64,000 nucleotides of DNA, taken from Siphonodentalium dalli (lineage: Eukaryota; Mollusca; Scaphopoda; Gadilida; Siphonodentaliidae). This document shows, piece after piece, positions 24,319 to 35,514 of this stretch (positions are counted from its first letter, which is position 1; every line of letters begins with the position of its first letter). Under the pieces are notes generated by a model, which saw nothing but the letters and a program-made list of their open reading frames with translations, ran no database searches and was not told the DNA's origin. The stretch is from positions 92,075,343 through 92,139,342 of the forward strand of contig CP136065.1 of NCBI GenBank assembly GCA_032622095.1, written 5' to 3'. Position numbers and translations under genes: made by a program.

Positions 24319-24666
24319 TAACATCACTAAATCGACCCTCTGGGGACCTCATTCTGCTTAGACCTCATCTCCTGGGAAGTATCTATAGTCAAAATAACAT
24401 TCTTTTAGTTACCTCTGTTCAGTTTTCATATCCTCTAATTTGCAGAAGATAAAATGCATAATCGAGGTGACTTATGGGTGAACATTACCAACTTCAACTG
24501 GGGAGAACTTCAATCTGATCCTAGGTCTCCCATAGCAGTTGAGTCCTAAGCAGAATGAGGTACCCAGAGGGTGAATTTGGTGATTCCAGCCTGCAGGATA
24601 GCATCACTGAATTCACTTTCTGGAAACCTCATTCTGCAAATGACAGACACGTTATTTCAAGACTTG
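24319..24666. mobile_element. family C MITE, left-truncated
   Basis: Half of hairpin 1 (CTCTGGGGACCTCATTCTGC) is followed by the middle segment and a complete hairpin 2 (GCAGAATGAGGTACCCAGAG ... ACCTCATTCTGCAAATGACA). The end GACACGTTATTTCAAGACTTG is the terminal repeat. Confidence 0.7.
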
Positions 24667-24669
24667 ATG

Positions 24670-25139
24670 TTTAAAGATGCATAATCCGAATTATCTCTCC
24701 CAAATTACTATTTCTTTGGCTTCGGGGGTAAAAAAAAATATGTGAATCAAGTCGAGGAACCCACCCATGAAAGCTCAGAGTGATCAGATATTGATTTTTT
24801 AAATTTGTTATTTCTTGAGATGTGTACTTATTTGTGGTCTGGAAAAAATTGTCAAGGTGACAGTCTCAGACAAAATTGCAGATGAAGCTGGATAAATCTA
24901 AAATCAAGGGGTAATACCGCCAAATTTCATGATAATCATGTGATAATATGGCCAAATTTCGTTGAACAACATGTTAATAAATAACATGTTTTGGGAAATT
25001 TTATACCATAGTTATACCAGTGGTTAGCATTATTTTGTTGTAATTAATTGATTCTGAAAACTAAAGCATATTTTGCAAAAAAAACATTTATTGTCTTAAC
25101 ATGATGATATGACCGTCTGATCGGATTGAGTACCTTTAA
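24670..25139. mobile_element. family P, full inverted copy
   Basis: It starts TTTAAAGATGCATAATCCGA and ends ATCGGATTGAGTACCTTTAA. It is collinear in reverse complement with 17872-18324 (GGCTTCGGGG, AGCTCAGAGTGATCAG, AATGCTAACCAC equivalents). No open frame of note. Confidence 0.7.
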
Positions 25140-25211
25140 CATTGGAAGTCTAGGTATATATCTTGTATGGGTAAACTAAAGATCTCACCTTACAGTACAA
25201 TGTGTGATATA

Positions 25212-25423
25212 TGTAATGCTCTAATTAATCGACCCCTTAACCACAGCAGAATTATGGGTAACTTTTCAGGATTTAGTCGCAAATATGGCTTGTTGCCATT
25301 CATCGGAAAGCTCTTGGGGAGAGCTTTCCGATGAATGGCAACAAGCCATATTTCCGACAAAATCCTGAAAAGTTACCCATAATTCTGCTGTGGTTAAGGG
25401 GTCAATTAATTAGAGCATTACTG
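25212..25423. mobile_element. family B MITE, long palindromic arms
   Basis: Arms of about 100 bp run from TGTAATGCTCTAATTAATCG to CATTCATCGGAAAGCTCT, then back to GCATTACTG|TA. The arms are nearly perfect complements around the centre at about 25318. Confidence 0.8.
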
Positions 25424-25572
25424 TATATGAAGAGATGCTGCAGGATTGTCAGCTGAAATTCATTTTTGCCTCAAACTTAGCCTTTGATCATTGTCTTGTC
25501 ATATCACCAAATTTATTACCATTTCATACTCTCAGTCAGTCAATCTCAGATTCCCAAAACTTAGTTTCATCC

Positions 25573-25829
25573 AAGCCTTGAAATAGTGTGTTTGTCATTT
25601 GCAGAATGAGGTCCCCAGAGGGTGAATTTAGTGATGCTACCCCGCATAGCGGGCTAGCATCACCAAATTCACCCTCTGGGGACCTCATTCTGCTTTCACC
25701 TCAGCAGAATGAGGTCCCCAGAGGGTGAATTTGGTGATGCTAGCCTGCTATGCGGGGTAGCATCACTAAATTCACCCTCTGGGGACCTCATTCTGCAAAT
25801 GACAGACACACTATTTCAAGGCTTGGTTT
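25573..25829. mobile_element. family C MITE, two abutting hairpins
   Basis: Outer ends AAGCCTTGAAATAGTGTGTT and the inverted CACACTATTTCAAGGCTT. Two hairpins with arms AGAATGAGGTCCCCAGAGGG are separated only by CTTTCACCTCAG, so the usual middle segment is absent. Confidence 0.75.
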
Positions 25830-25839
25830 CATCACCACA

Positions 25840-26325
25840 TCCAACAGGTCTTAAAATATGGTGCTGGACATTTTAAGAATGAGGTACCCAGAGAGTGAGT
25901 TTAGTGCCACTACACTGCACAGTGGGTTAGCATCATTAAATTCACCCTCTGGGGGACCTAATTCTGCTTAGGCTTAATCTTCTCTGGTAAGTATCTTTAT
26001 TATCAAATTAACAAGTTTGTTTTTAGTTTCTTTGGAAACTTCTTTAGATAGCTGCTTTTTTCTTTTTCAGTTTAGTTTCTCTATATTCCCAAATTTGCAG
26101 ATGAAACAAGCATAATCAAGGTGCCCAATGAGTGCACATCACAATCTTCACCATCTGGGAACCTGTGTCTAGGTCTCCCATAGCAGATGAGGCAATGCAG
26201 AATGAGGTCCACAGAGGATGAATTTGGTGACACTAGTCCGCTGTGCAGGGTAGCATGACTATATTTACCCTCTGGGGACCTCATTCTACAAATGTCCAGT
26301 ACTATATTTAGAGGCCTGACACCAA
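25840..26325. mobile_element. family C MITE with middle segment
   Basis: Left CTTAAAATATGGTGCTGGAC and right GTCCAGTACTATATTTAGAGG are inverted. Hairpins at about 25878-25967 and 26197-26289 enclose the CATAATCAAGGTGCCCAATG middle segment. Confidence 0.7.
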
Positions 26326-26457
26326 ATATTATAGTCTCTGGTGTGAGATCAGTCTGGAGTAAACTACATACCCACATATAAAAAATAGTATCAGTATGAA
26401 TCTGAGTGTATGTTTACATAGACTGGTGTGAGATTGATTGATTGAATTAGGGTTTAA

Positions 26458-26698
26458 CCCTTTCATGACTTGAGTTGCGCTGGTGCAGCATTAAAAACCC
26501 TGTGCCAGTGCATTCTCATATATGCGAGTCTCCCATAGGGAGCCTTGTTTATATAAGAGAATGCACTGGCTCACAAGGTCAAGGTAAATATTTTTAGGCC
26601 AATGTATTCTCTTATATATTCGAGGTTCCATATGGGAGACTCAGATATATAAGAGAATGCATTGGCACAGAGTTTTCGCAAAATTGGAAGATGCTCCA
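26458..26698. mobile_element. family A MITE, right tip lost
   Basis: TTAA (26454-26457) then CCCTTTCATGACTTGAG. Hairpins CCAGTGCATTCTCATATATG and CCAATGTATTCTCTTATATA. The right side ends CGCAAAATTGGAAG without TTAA. Confidence 0.75.
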
Positions 26699-28480
26699 TG
26701 AGCCAAGGTTATTCCCTGGCAACTAGTCATCTACATTTTTTCCACTTTTTAGTCGTCCAGTTTTAAGATCATCTTCGGTGCTTTTATCATTTCTTGTTAG
26801 TGACATTGATCGAATATGACACTGGCAAAGATGGGGTTCCAACCATTGCCTCTTCTACAATACAATTTTCTGAAATAGATGCACTATTCTACTCCAAGTG
26901 TATCATGGACATGTCCATAGATTGTAGAATACAACTAGTGCAAATAATAATCATTGGGGAATTTGTTGTTTGTAGACGTATATTTTCTATATTTAGTCAA
27001 AATATTGGTCTGAAATTGCTATCAGTTGGAAGTGTTCCAACATTGGGGGATGTTGCAGGTTGGTATTTTTTTTTACATTTGGAACGCTTGTGAACATACA
27101 CCCCCAATGGAAACACTCTAGCCATGTCCCTGACTTTACACTAGGAGAGGAATGGGTTTAACCTTTATCTACACCAATTTAATTCCCAAGCTGATGTAGA
27201 TGAAAGAAGCTTTGTCTGTATGGCATGCTTCTGTCATTTTTATATTCTAATTGTGTGAAATAAAGATTGATTATTTACGTTCTTGTTCTTTGAATATTAG
27301 AATTACTGTTCCCCCATTTAATTCTGCATAAGGTATAATAGACCAAGTCACATGGGATTGTTAAGAATGCAAGTAAAAATATAATTTTAAAAATACAGGT
27401 ATGCCAGTTTAACAAACTCATCATGAGTCAATAGAAATACATTTGTTAAAGTAGTATGCTTGTATTTTATTTTTATTTTTTATTTATATAATATTAATTT
27501 TCACTGTGCACATATCAATTTCAATTTAACACATACCCCAAGAGTGATATTGAAAGTAAGTGACTTCTCCTGGACTGGTTCATATATCTGGGAGAAAGTT
27601 AACTGTTATTACAGAGAAGTCAAAGCGGCATAATATCAACACCTCTTAAATACTAGCTATTATGCAATGCAAGAAACCATTATTTTACAAACATTAAATT
27701 CCAAACCTGTTTTAATTAATACACTGCTATGCATACGTTTAGGCATAAGCATGCATACTCTAATATCACATATAAGATATATTTCCCGGAAAATAAAATG
27801 GAAAAGAAATTTTCCTAATGATTCTTCTTCTGCTGAAAAGGATCATGATTGGATCTTTCGACAGCCGTCACTCAAATAATTATTAGCAGATATTAATTAT
27901 CTACCAATCAGCGACACCACTGTTCGCTTGCTGCAATGATAATAATTTGTTCCCATTATTTTTTATATTCGGGCATACTTTCAGTGTTAAATTGCCTATA
28001 TTGAAACAACTTTTTTTCTTCTTCAAATCATAATGTAGGTGTACTGAAATTTCATTTTACGCCATAATGTTGGATATTCATCCATGATTATCACACTGTT
28101 AAGCAACACTTGTCATAATGTTCACTATTAAAGTCGAAAAGAATGCACACATTCTCCAGTGTGTTACAGCATAAGGACAAGCACTCTTAACTTGATTAAA
28201 CTATTTCAGCAGACGGCTATCTTGTATCCAAGTAATTGTAAGCCCCCCCCCCCAACCCACCCACACTCACAATAGTGAATATATGTCTTTAAATTAAGCT
28301 CGATTATCTGATGCAAAGATATAGTTATTCCTGAGTGATATCTGAAGCAGATCTAGTCGTTACTCAAACATTGGGACCTTGATTTCATGAAATGGACACT
28401 CAAGGGGCTGGAGAATCTGGGAATTGAGATTGGAACCTTGAAAAAGTTAGAGATGTCTTAGTAATAAGGAATGGGAACAA
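26699..28480. other. intergenic stretch without recognised features
   Basis: A 99-codon plus-strand frame (26794-27093) starts MLVTLIEYDTGKDGVP but has no family resemblance I can name. AATAAAG at 27259-27265 could be a polyadenylation signal, with no demonstrated gene. A C-run (about 28243-28252) and AT-rich DNA make up the rest. Confidence 0.3.
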
Positions 28481-28620
28481 TGGGCCAACGTTGGCAAATC
28501 ATAAGTTATGTTGGGCCAACCTATTTTTTATGGTTGGCCCAATGTTGAGCATTCGTTGGGCCAACGTTGGCAAATCATAAGTTACGCTGGGCCACCGTTG
28601 TTGGGCCAACCTATTTTTTA
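28481..28620. repeat. TTGGGCCAAC direct and inverted repeats
   Basis: TGGGCCAACGTTGGCAAATC..CATAAGTTA occurs twice (28481, 28558), each followed by GGGCCAACCTATTTTTTAT. The motif TTGGGCCAAC is itself near-palindromic. The second copy abuts the element at 28619. Confidence 0.6.
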
Positions 28621-31121
28621 TAAGCCCGTTTGAAAAAACGGCCGTATTATAGTATTGGTCTGTCCGGCCGTCCGGGCGTCCTTCCGGGCGTCTGTTAACC
28701 TGGTTTCCGGATGATAACTTTAGTTAGAGTGAACCAAATTTAATAAAATTTGGTATGTGGGTTTATTAGCCGAAAAGTAAGTTCAAGTTCGAATTTGGGT
28801 TCCGCCCGCCAATTTTCACCGGAGTTATGCCCCTTATTTGACGTTTTTTGACTTAGAAAATCCTTGAAATTTGTTGTCCGGATGATAACTTTAGTATAGT
28901 TTATCGGAATGAATCCAAATTTGGTATATTACTTTCTCCCACCAAAACACAGGTCAAGTTCGAACTTGGGTTCTGTCCGACCATTTTTGGCAGAGTTATG
29001 CCCCTTTTTCGACTCAGAAAATTCAGTTTTTCTTATGTTTTTTGGTTTCCGGATGATAAGTCGATTTTGGAATGTTTATACGCAAAACCCGTTTTTTTGT
29101 GGATTACATATATCGAAATACAGCTCAAGTGCGAATTTCGTTTTAATCCGATAATTTTTGCGACAATTATGGCCCCTTTTTTGACGTAATTTGACTTAGA
29201 AAATCCCTGAAATTTGTTGTCCGGATGATAACTTTAGTTAGAGTGAACGGTACGTATAAAAGCCGAACACAACCGAACACAACCGAACATAACCGAACAC
29301 AAGTCCAAATAATGGGAAATATAACGAATAAAGTTCATAGGCATGTGTATTCATGTTCACACTATTACTATACGAAGTTTGGTGGAGTTCGGGCCAATAA
29401 TAATTGTTTTATTCGATATTTTGTAAAACGCGTTTTGTGTTCGGCATAGAAAAGCCGAACACAAGTTATAATTTTGTCGTGGATTAGTCTAACGGCTGTC
29501 TAGCTAGGTGATAATTAATATCTGACATGGTCACTAATCCGAAAGGCTTTAATTGTCCCAAAACTTGACGAGAAACATGAGTAAGACTGAGAGTCAAGAA
29601 AAGGTGAGCGAATAAGTTGGTAAATGTTTTAACAGTGAGAAAGGTCTCCTGGTATACACTAGACAAATGCTTAAATTACGAAGAGGTCGCAAACATGCAG
29701 ACATGTCATAACCAATAATTACAAAAATAAATATTTATGTAACTTCATGGAAAGGCTACAACTCAAAGTGTTTAACGTTTGACGATACCGAAAAACGGGG
29801 CTATTGCCAAGAAGCCATGTCAGACTAAAAGAGTAAAGACATGCAAAACTAGATCAATCAACCCCAGCAAACGTCAAAAAGTATCTTGAGCGCAAAATAA
29901 ATAATCTTCATTCCTTTCATATCACATTCCTGTCATATCAGACACATTTTTGAAAATAAAATAAGATCTTAAATTCATGCATATCAGACTTTTAAAAATA
30001 TACAATACGAAACGCTCTTTATTCGTATTCAACATATTTACTACTTCTTAGAAGTCCGGGGCGTGCTGATATGTTCGCATTTGTCCAGTATGATCCATCT
30101 AAACTACCATATTGTACGAATGTACTTGTAATAATAACGGGGTGGGGGTAACATTTTAGTGAGAATGCAGACGAAAATGGACAACAATACGTTTTTCTCG
30201 CGAATAAAGCCTGCCAAATCCCATCTGGCAGATATTACTTATCACCTATCAGCGGATAAACTAATCCACGAGACAGAAGTTTGTGTTCGGCTTTTCTATG
30301 CCGAACACAAACGCGTTATACAAAACATCTAACAAAACAGTCATTATTGAAGCAAACTCCACCAAACTTCGTATATATAGTAATAGGTTGAACGTGAATA
30401 CATATGTCTGAATTTACAAGGTGGTCGTATATTTAGTAGACTCTAACTCTATATAGAGTTATATATCTCAAACGCCAGCTAACGCCACATCTATGTGTTA
30501 ATTAATTACCGGTGACTGCATGAGTGTCGAACATAAGCTAGCTAGCTTGTGTTCGGCTTTTCTATGCCGAACACTAAACGCGTCTTACAAAATATCGAAT
30601 AAAACACTTATTATTGGCCCAAACTCCACCAAACTTCGTATATTAATAGTGTGAACATGAATACACATGCCAATGAACTTTATTCATGAACTTTCCCATT
30701 ATTTGTACTTGTGTTCGGTTATGTTCGGTTGTGTTCGGTTGTGTTCGGCTTTTATGAGCTCCCAGAGTGAACCGATTTCAATCAAATTTGGTATGTGGAT
30801 TTATTAGGAGAAAAGACAGCTCACGTTCGAATTTGGGTTCCGTCCGCCAATTTTCACCGGAGTTATGCCCCTTATTTGACGTAATTTGACTTAGAAACTC
30901 CCTGAAATTTGTTGTCCGGATGATAACTTTACAAGAGGTTATCGGATTCAATGATAATTTGGTATATTACTTTCTCCCACCAAAACACAGGTCAAGTTCA
31001 AATTTGAGTTCCGTCCGCCAATTTTTACCAGAGTTATGCCCCTTTTTTTACCAGTTTGGGTTCCATCCGCCAATTTTCCCCAGAGAGGGCGTATTTTGCA
31101 CGCCCAGCGTAGCTCTTGTTT
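28619..31121 (+). mobile_element. tandem-core element with ACGCCC ends (family E), interrupted
   Basis: The head GCCCGTTTGAAAAAACGGCC is followed by (CCGTCCGGGCGTCC)-rich sequence. Monomers of ~168-174 bp are anchored by CCGGATGATAACTTTAG at 28706, about 28880, 29048, 29220 and 30916. Each carries AAATTTGGTATGTGGGTTTA and GAGTTATGCCCCTT. The tail GGGCGTATTTTGCACGCCC..AGCTCTTGTT matches the short copy at 43872-44112. A 1.5-kb element (29249-30763) is inserted in the fourth monomer. Confidence 0.8.
29249..30763. mobile_element. 1.5-kb long-TIR element (MULE-like) with 9-bp TSD
   Basis: Flanked by AGAGTGAAC at 29240-29248 and 30764-30772. The ends GGTACGTATAAAAGCC and (complement) GGGAGCTCATAAAAGCC open into ~215-bp inverted arms containing tandem CCGAACACAA units and AACTCCACCAAACTTCGTAT. 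Each arm ends in a hairpin TTGTGTTCGGC..GCCGAACACAA (29433, 30548). A third arm copy lies at about 30277-30420. The interior (29470-30270) has no recognisable transposase. The 9-bp duplication and long TIRs point to a Mutator-like non-autonomous element; this class is inferred. Confidence 0.75.
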
Positions 31122-31610
31122 ATGATATTAATTTTACTGTTATTTTGCTATGTACCTGTCATCTCAATGTTGATTTACAACCCACACGGACTGTGCTAAA
31201 CCACTCGTCACCAATATCACGCGCACACTTCCCCAGCAAGATATAAATCGGGAACGACGAGCTGCTGTGCATTTCCTGATCGCTGCCGGATACTTGTCGT
31301 GCTCTATAAACTGGACGGAGTTTATATTTTAAATTGTGAATCAGAGTTACCGTTCTTGGCGAAAACAAAAATGGGAAAAATCATTTGAACGCCCTTAGGG
31401 CATTTAAATTATAATTGCATCACCTACTGCAACGGCACTATTCTTCAATCGAATTAGAACTTCAATTCCCACATATTTTTACACCATAAGAGTCTAGTAC
31501 GTATACAAAATGTTGTTCATAGCTCAGTCTGTCGAACACTGCCGGAACAGTAATGTTGACAATACGTATCAAAATCCGCCACGTGACACTCTGTCACTCA
31601 CACTGAATCA
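31122..31610. other. intergenic, no recognised feature
   Basis: Low-repeat sequence with no exon-like frame bounded by convincing splice sites and no structural RNA that I can see. Confidence 0.3.
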
Positions 31611-31618
31611 GATGTCTG

Positions 31619-31677
31619 AAACCTCCACGGATGGGTTTATCAATATCAGTGACTGATAAACCCATCTGTGGAGGTTT
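31619..31677. repeat. 24-bp stem hairpin
   Basis: AAACCTCCACGGATGGGTTT.. (31619-31642) pairs with ..AAACCCATCTGTGGAGGTTT (31654-31677), with one mismatch and an 11-base loop. Confidence 0.75.
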
Positions 31678-31778
31678 TAGTGCATCTTTATCTGCAGAGT
31701 TTTCAATGCAGGAGCCAATGTTGGTCATAGGCGCAGTGAGATCGAGTAGATCCACCACCCAATTTGTCGAATACAGGA

Positions 31779-32690
31779 GAAGTCGGCCCCATACGAAGAC
31801 GGCCCCACGCGAAGTCGGCCCCATATATAACAGAACCATTGTTTAAAATCATTCTTTATTTATTTACGATATGAAATATGAGACTGATAATAATAATAAT
31901 AACAAATTCAATTAACAAATTCAAGCAATGTCCTCGTCGCTATATTTCATGCCCCTGCACATGTGTGGTTTGACTTCGTAGAATTCTACGCAGCTAATTC
32001 TCCCTCACTAACGCTGAAGGGGTCACTCTCACCAAAAAAAGTGCTGAAGGGTACACAGGATTTTCAAAATGTGCTGAAGGGTACACAGGGTTTGAAATGT
32101 CATTCTAAATTAAGGCATTCAGTTTTCATATCTGCCATGATTTCTGTTTAGAGAATAATTGTTTACGTTCCAATGAATATTAAAGTACTGAAAACAAACT
32201 GCAAATGGACGCCAGACTTTCATAAACACAATTTAAGTAATGGTGTTCGTGCCGATCACAAATCCTGTGTACCCTTCAGCACATTTTCAAACCCTGTGTA
32301 CCCTTCAGCACTTTTTTTGGTGAGAGTGATCGATCGCGACCCCTTCAGCCTCACTAACTGTTGCTGGAGGGGAATAAAAAAATAATATAAGAAATCCAAC
32401 AAAAATTCATATATCACAGATTTACAATATTTTTATATATATATTGTAGAGGCGAAATCACTATATATACAAGATTTAAGTATATTCACATTTTTACTTG
32501 AGAAAATATTGAAAAATGAAAGTTCTTATGCCTGTAAAGTTTCATCAATATTAAAATTTAAAATGACTTACCTGCGTTATATATTCGATGAGTACAGCGA
32601 GAACATCTGTCACATTCTATGGACTCTTCTAATGGATGGGGCCGACTTCGCGTGGGGCCGACTTCACGCGGGGCCGACTTTTTTTTTTTG
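31779..32690. mobile_element. nested foldback element with GGCCGACTTCGCGTGG arms
   Basis: The left arm (31779-31825) has three tandem GAAGTCGGCCCCA-like units. The right arm (32635-32680) has their complements and ends in poly-T. Inside, a second inverted pair (32007-32101 and 32262-32372) has tandem GTGCTGAAGGGTACACAGG units. The inner arms share CGCTGAAGGGGTCACT with the repeat at 1909. No coding frame stands out. Target duplication was not identified. Confidence 0.65.
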
Positions 32691-32819
32691 CTGAATCTGA
32701 CTTCTTCGCCATGGCCAACAATAAAATAGGATCTGTAGACTTTAACATGTGCAGATTGTTGCATTTGGTAAGCCATTTAGTGTCGGCTCCCAATCCGATG
32801 GTGTGCCCAGCCTAATGTC

Positions 32820-33085
32820 ATCCCTGATCATGACTTTATCAGGTCGGGCTAAATAGCTCATTTGAGCTCACATAGCTAAATCGAGCTAAATTTTTAATGT
32901 GATTTAAGTCCATTTCCTCAGTTCAACGCGTGCATCAAAATATCGCATTGCGAATTTATTTCTACTGGACCAACCTAGTATTGAGCTTCACAAATACATC
33001 GTGTGCTCATCTACTCACAAACAGTCTTGATATCTTTTAGCTATTTAGCTCATTTGGCACCTGTGCCCGACCTGTTTATAGATGA
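32820..33085. repeat. foldback with AGCTATTTAGCTCATTTG arms
   Basis: TCAGGTCGGGCTAAATAGCT (about 32839) is mirrored by AGCTATTTAGCTCATTTGGC ... GCCCGACCTG (33039-33078). Several TAGCT/GAGCT units sit near each arm. 33086-33890 has no recognised feature; a 119-codon frame at 33003-33362 has no family resemblance. Confidence 0.5.
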
Positions 33086-33891
33086 GGAGCGGAGGTACGA
33101 AATTGAGTTACAGACAGAACGTTCCCACTATCCAAATGTCCCACTTTGGACAGAACGGACAGGGACAGATATGGTCCAAATGTACCATTCTGAGAACGAA
33201 ATTTACCAACATTTCTCATGCAAATTTAATGTTTTGATTGCTAAGACTTTGCATTTTGCAATATGCTCTTTGCATGACGTTCAGCGGGATACACAAAATT
33301 CCAAAAATGAACATATTCCAGAGAAATTAATTATTAAGAGTCAGTTTCATAAATGCATTTGAAGAAATAAGTTTCAGATAAGACTAACATATTGCGTAAT
33401 AAAATGACAAATAAAATTGAAAATAACTTACAAAAACTCTGCACATTGTTCATTTTCGGAATTTTTTGTATCCTGTTCAATGTCGCCTATTAATTAAAAG
33501 AGCACATCTTGAAATGCAAATTTTTAACAATCAAAACATAAAATTTGACTGAGAATTGTGGATAAATTTTTTTCTCATGTCTGGTCAGATCTGTTCTGAC
33601 AAAATTTTCACTTACCTTGATTGAACATAATGATAAAAGCTATATATATTAACATATTCCAAAAGATATAGAGAAGGAAAAACACTCAACATCTAAAATA
33701 TACTCATCAACAGGTTTTGTAACTTTATTGAGACTCCATGAATAACATTAATATCAAATTTATCTATCTGTGAGACAAGTGGACCAACTATGAATACAAA
33801 TATATTACTATAATTTTGCTACAAAACTTTTTGCATATTGATTCATTATTGAAGAGTTATTTATATGGGAGGCCCTTTTCACATTTATTTA

Positions 33892-35160
33892 AATGTGCTT
33901 AAGTGCAAATCATTTGTGCTTATGCGCAAATCATTTATGCTTAAGCGCAAATCATTTGCACTTAAGCGCAAATATGTGTATCAATTTATTTTCACTTAAG
34001 CGCAAATCATTTGCACTTAAGCATAAATCATTTGCGCTTAACCCTTTACCCAACAGAAGGGCCCTGTGCCAATGCATTCTCTTATATATGCGAGTCGACC
34101 ATAGGTCGCCTCGCATATATAAGAGAATGCATTGGCTTAACACATTAAAAATTATAAAATTGTTAAAGAATGTAAGAAAAAATGGTAAAAAGTGTTAAAA
34201 AAAGATTTTTTTTAGGCCAATGCATTCTCTTATATATGCGAGGCGACCTATGGTCGACTCGCATATATAAGAGAATGCATTGGCACAGGGCATAACTGTA
34301 ACCATCACAATGTGGTCAAGGAGCCGGTTCCAATGATATCCATATTTGTATGGTTCTATTGAGACAGACCGAAGATATTTTAGGCTGTTAAAGATTTATT
34401 TGGCCGGTTTTTAGCCGGTTTGTTGGGTAAAGGGTTAAGCGCAAATACCTAACACTCCCTTACTTCCCTCTGATTGTGAATGATGGAGTCCATCTCATGG
34501 ACTTAGTATATTATGATGGGCCCATAGTAGTAGCCCCATACAGACTTGAAAGTTGAAGAAAAAACATACATGTATTTCCATATGCATATCAGCATCTCTG
34601 TCCCTGGTGTCCCAAGAATTGGTGCCTCACTCCCAGAGCTCTAGTATATTTTATTAAAGGGATATCTCCTGCACAGATATATACCATTTCCATGGCCATA
34701 AAAGGGGTTACTGGGGTCTTGCTTCCCTCATATGGTGTACTTATTGACTTTAAATAGGTGGAAAAAACCCTATTTTCATATTATCAGCATCCCTGTCCCC
34801 AAGAATTTGGTCTCCATCCCAGAGACCTAGTATATTTTATAAAAGAGACATATACTGCACAGATCTATACCATTTCCATGGGTCATAAAAGGTATCTAGG
34901 GGTTACTGGGGATTGCTTCCTCATATGGTGGGCCTATATAGACTTGAGTGATGTGTTTAGGCCTGTGCCATTTAAAATTAATTCAGGGGGATCAATGCAT
35001 ATTAATTTTTATTTGCACTTAAGTGCAAATGATTTGCGCTTAAATGCAAATATGATCTATTTGTGCTTAAGCGCAAACTTAAGCATAAATATTTGCGCTT
35101 AAGCGCAAATGATAGAGGTTATTTGCGCTTAAGCGCAAATATTTGTGCTTATGCGTAAAT
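33892..35160. mobile_element. element bounded by palindromic (CTTAAGCGCAAAT)n arrays
   Basis: Arrays of TTTGCGCTTAAGCGCAAAT-type units lie at 33892-34038 and 35011-35160, with a remnant at 34435-34450. The unit is an inverted repeat centred on TTAA. The left array is interrupted by a TTAA MITE (34042-34434). The interior (34500-34950) holds two direct ~220-bp copies (TATCAGCATC..CTGTCCC, CTAGTATATTTTAT, ACCATTTCCATGG). No coding frame. Confidence 0.65.
34042..34434. mobile_element. TTAA MITE, variant family A2, 393 bp
   Basis: Exact TTAA on both sides (34038-34041 and 34435-34438) within a GCGCTTAAGCGC palindrome. Inverted ends are CCCTTTACCCAACA and TGTTGGGTAAAGGG. Two palindromes share the family A stem CCAATGCATTCTCTTATA, but the tips read GAGTCGACCATAGGTCGCC and GAGGCGACCTATGGTCGAC instead of the TCCC/GGGA type. 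Confidence 0.9.
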
Positions 35161-35514
35161 AAATAATAAATATGAAAAGGTCCTCTCATATATTTAAACC
35201 AATTTCCATCTGAATTTTGAAACCCGAAAGTTATTCTCACAGTCAAATAGTTCAAAATTTGAAAAGAATTATAACGAAAGTTCCATGATATGCATCAAGG
35301 TTGCAGAGGTGCATGTCAAATTAGAGTTCTCACTTTGGAGTATCACAAAAGCAGGTATGTTTTGACCAAGTAGTTTTGACAAAATTTACCTAATGTAATG
35401 ATAAAGATACCTTTCTTCCAAAGCGATTGGTACGTTCTGTCCAATGGTAATGGTACGTTTTGTCCAATTTTGTTCGATTTGTCTAGGTACTTTTATTCAG
35501 CACCCACAAAAGGT

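Noticed and set aside
26794-27093. 99-codon frame starting MLVTLIEYDTGKDG
   Set aside because: No recognised domain, no partner exons, and no clear promoter. An AATAAA 166 bp downstream is not enough.
33003-33362. 119-codon frame
   Set aside because: It overlaps a foldback arm, has no domain resemblance, and is compatible with chance in AT-rich DNA.
33893-34198. 101-codon frame with repeated CLSANHL
   Set aside because: It is a translation of the (CTTAAGCGCAAAT)n array running into a MITE.
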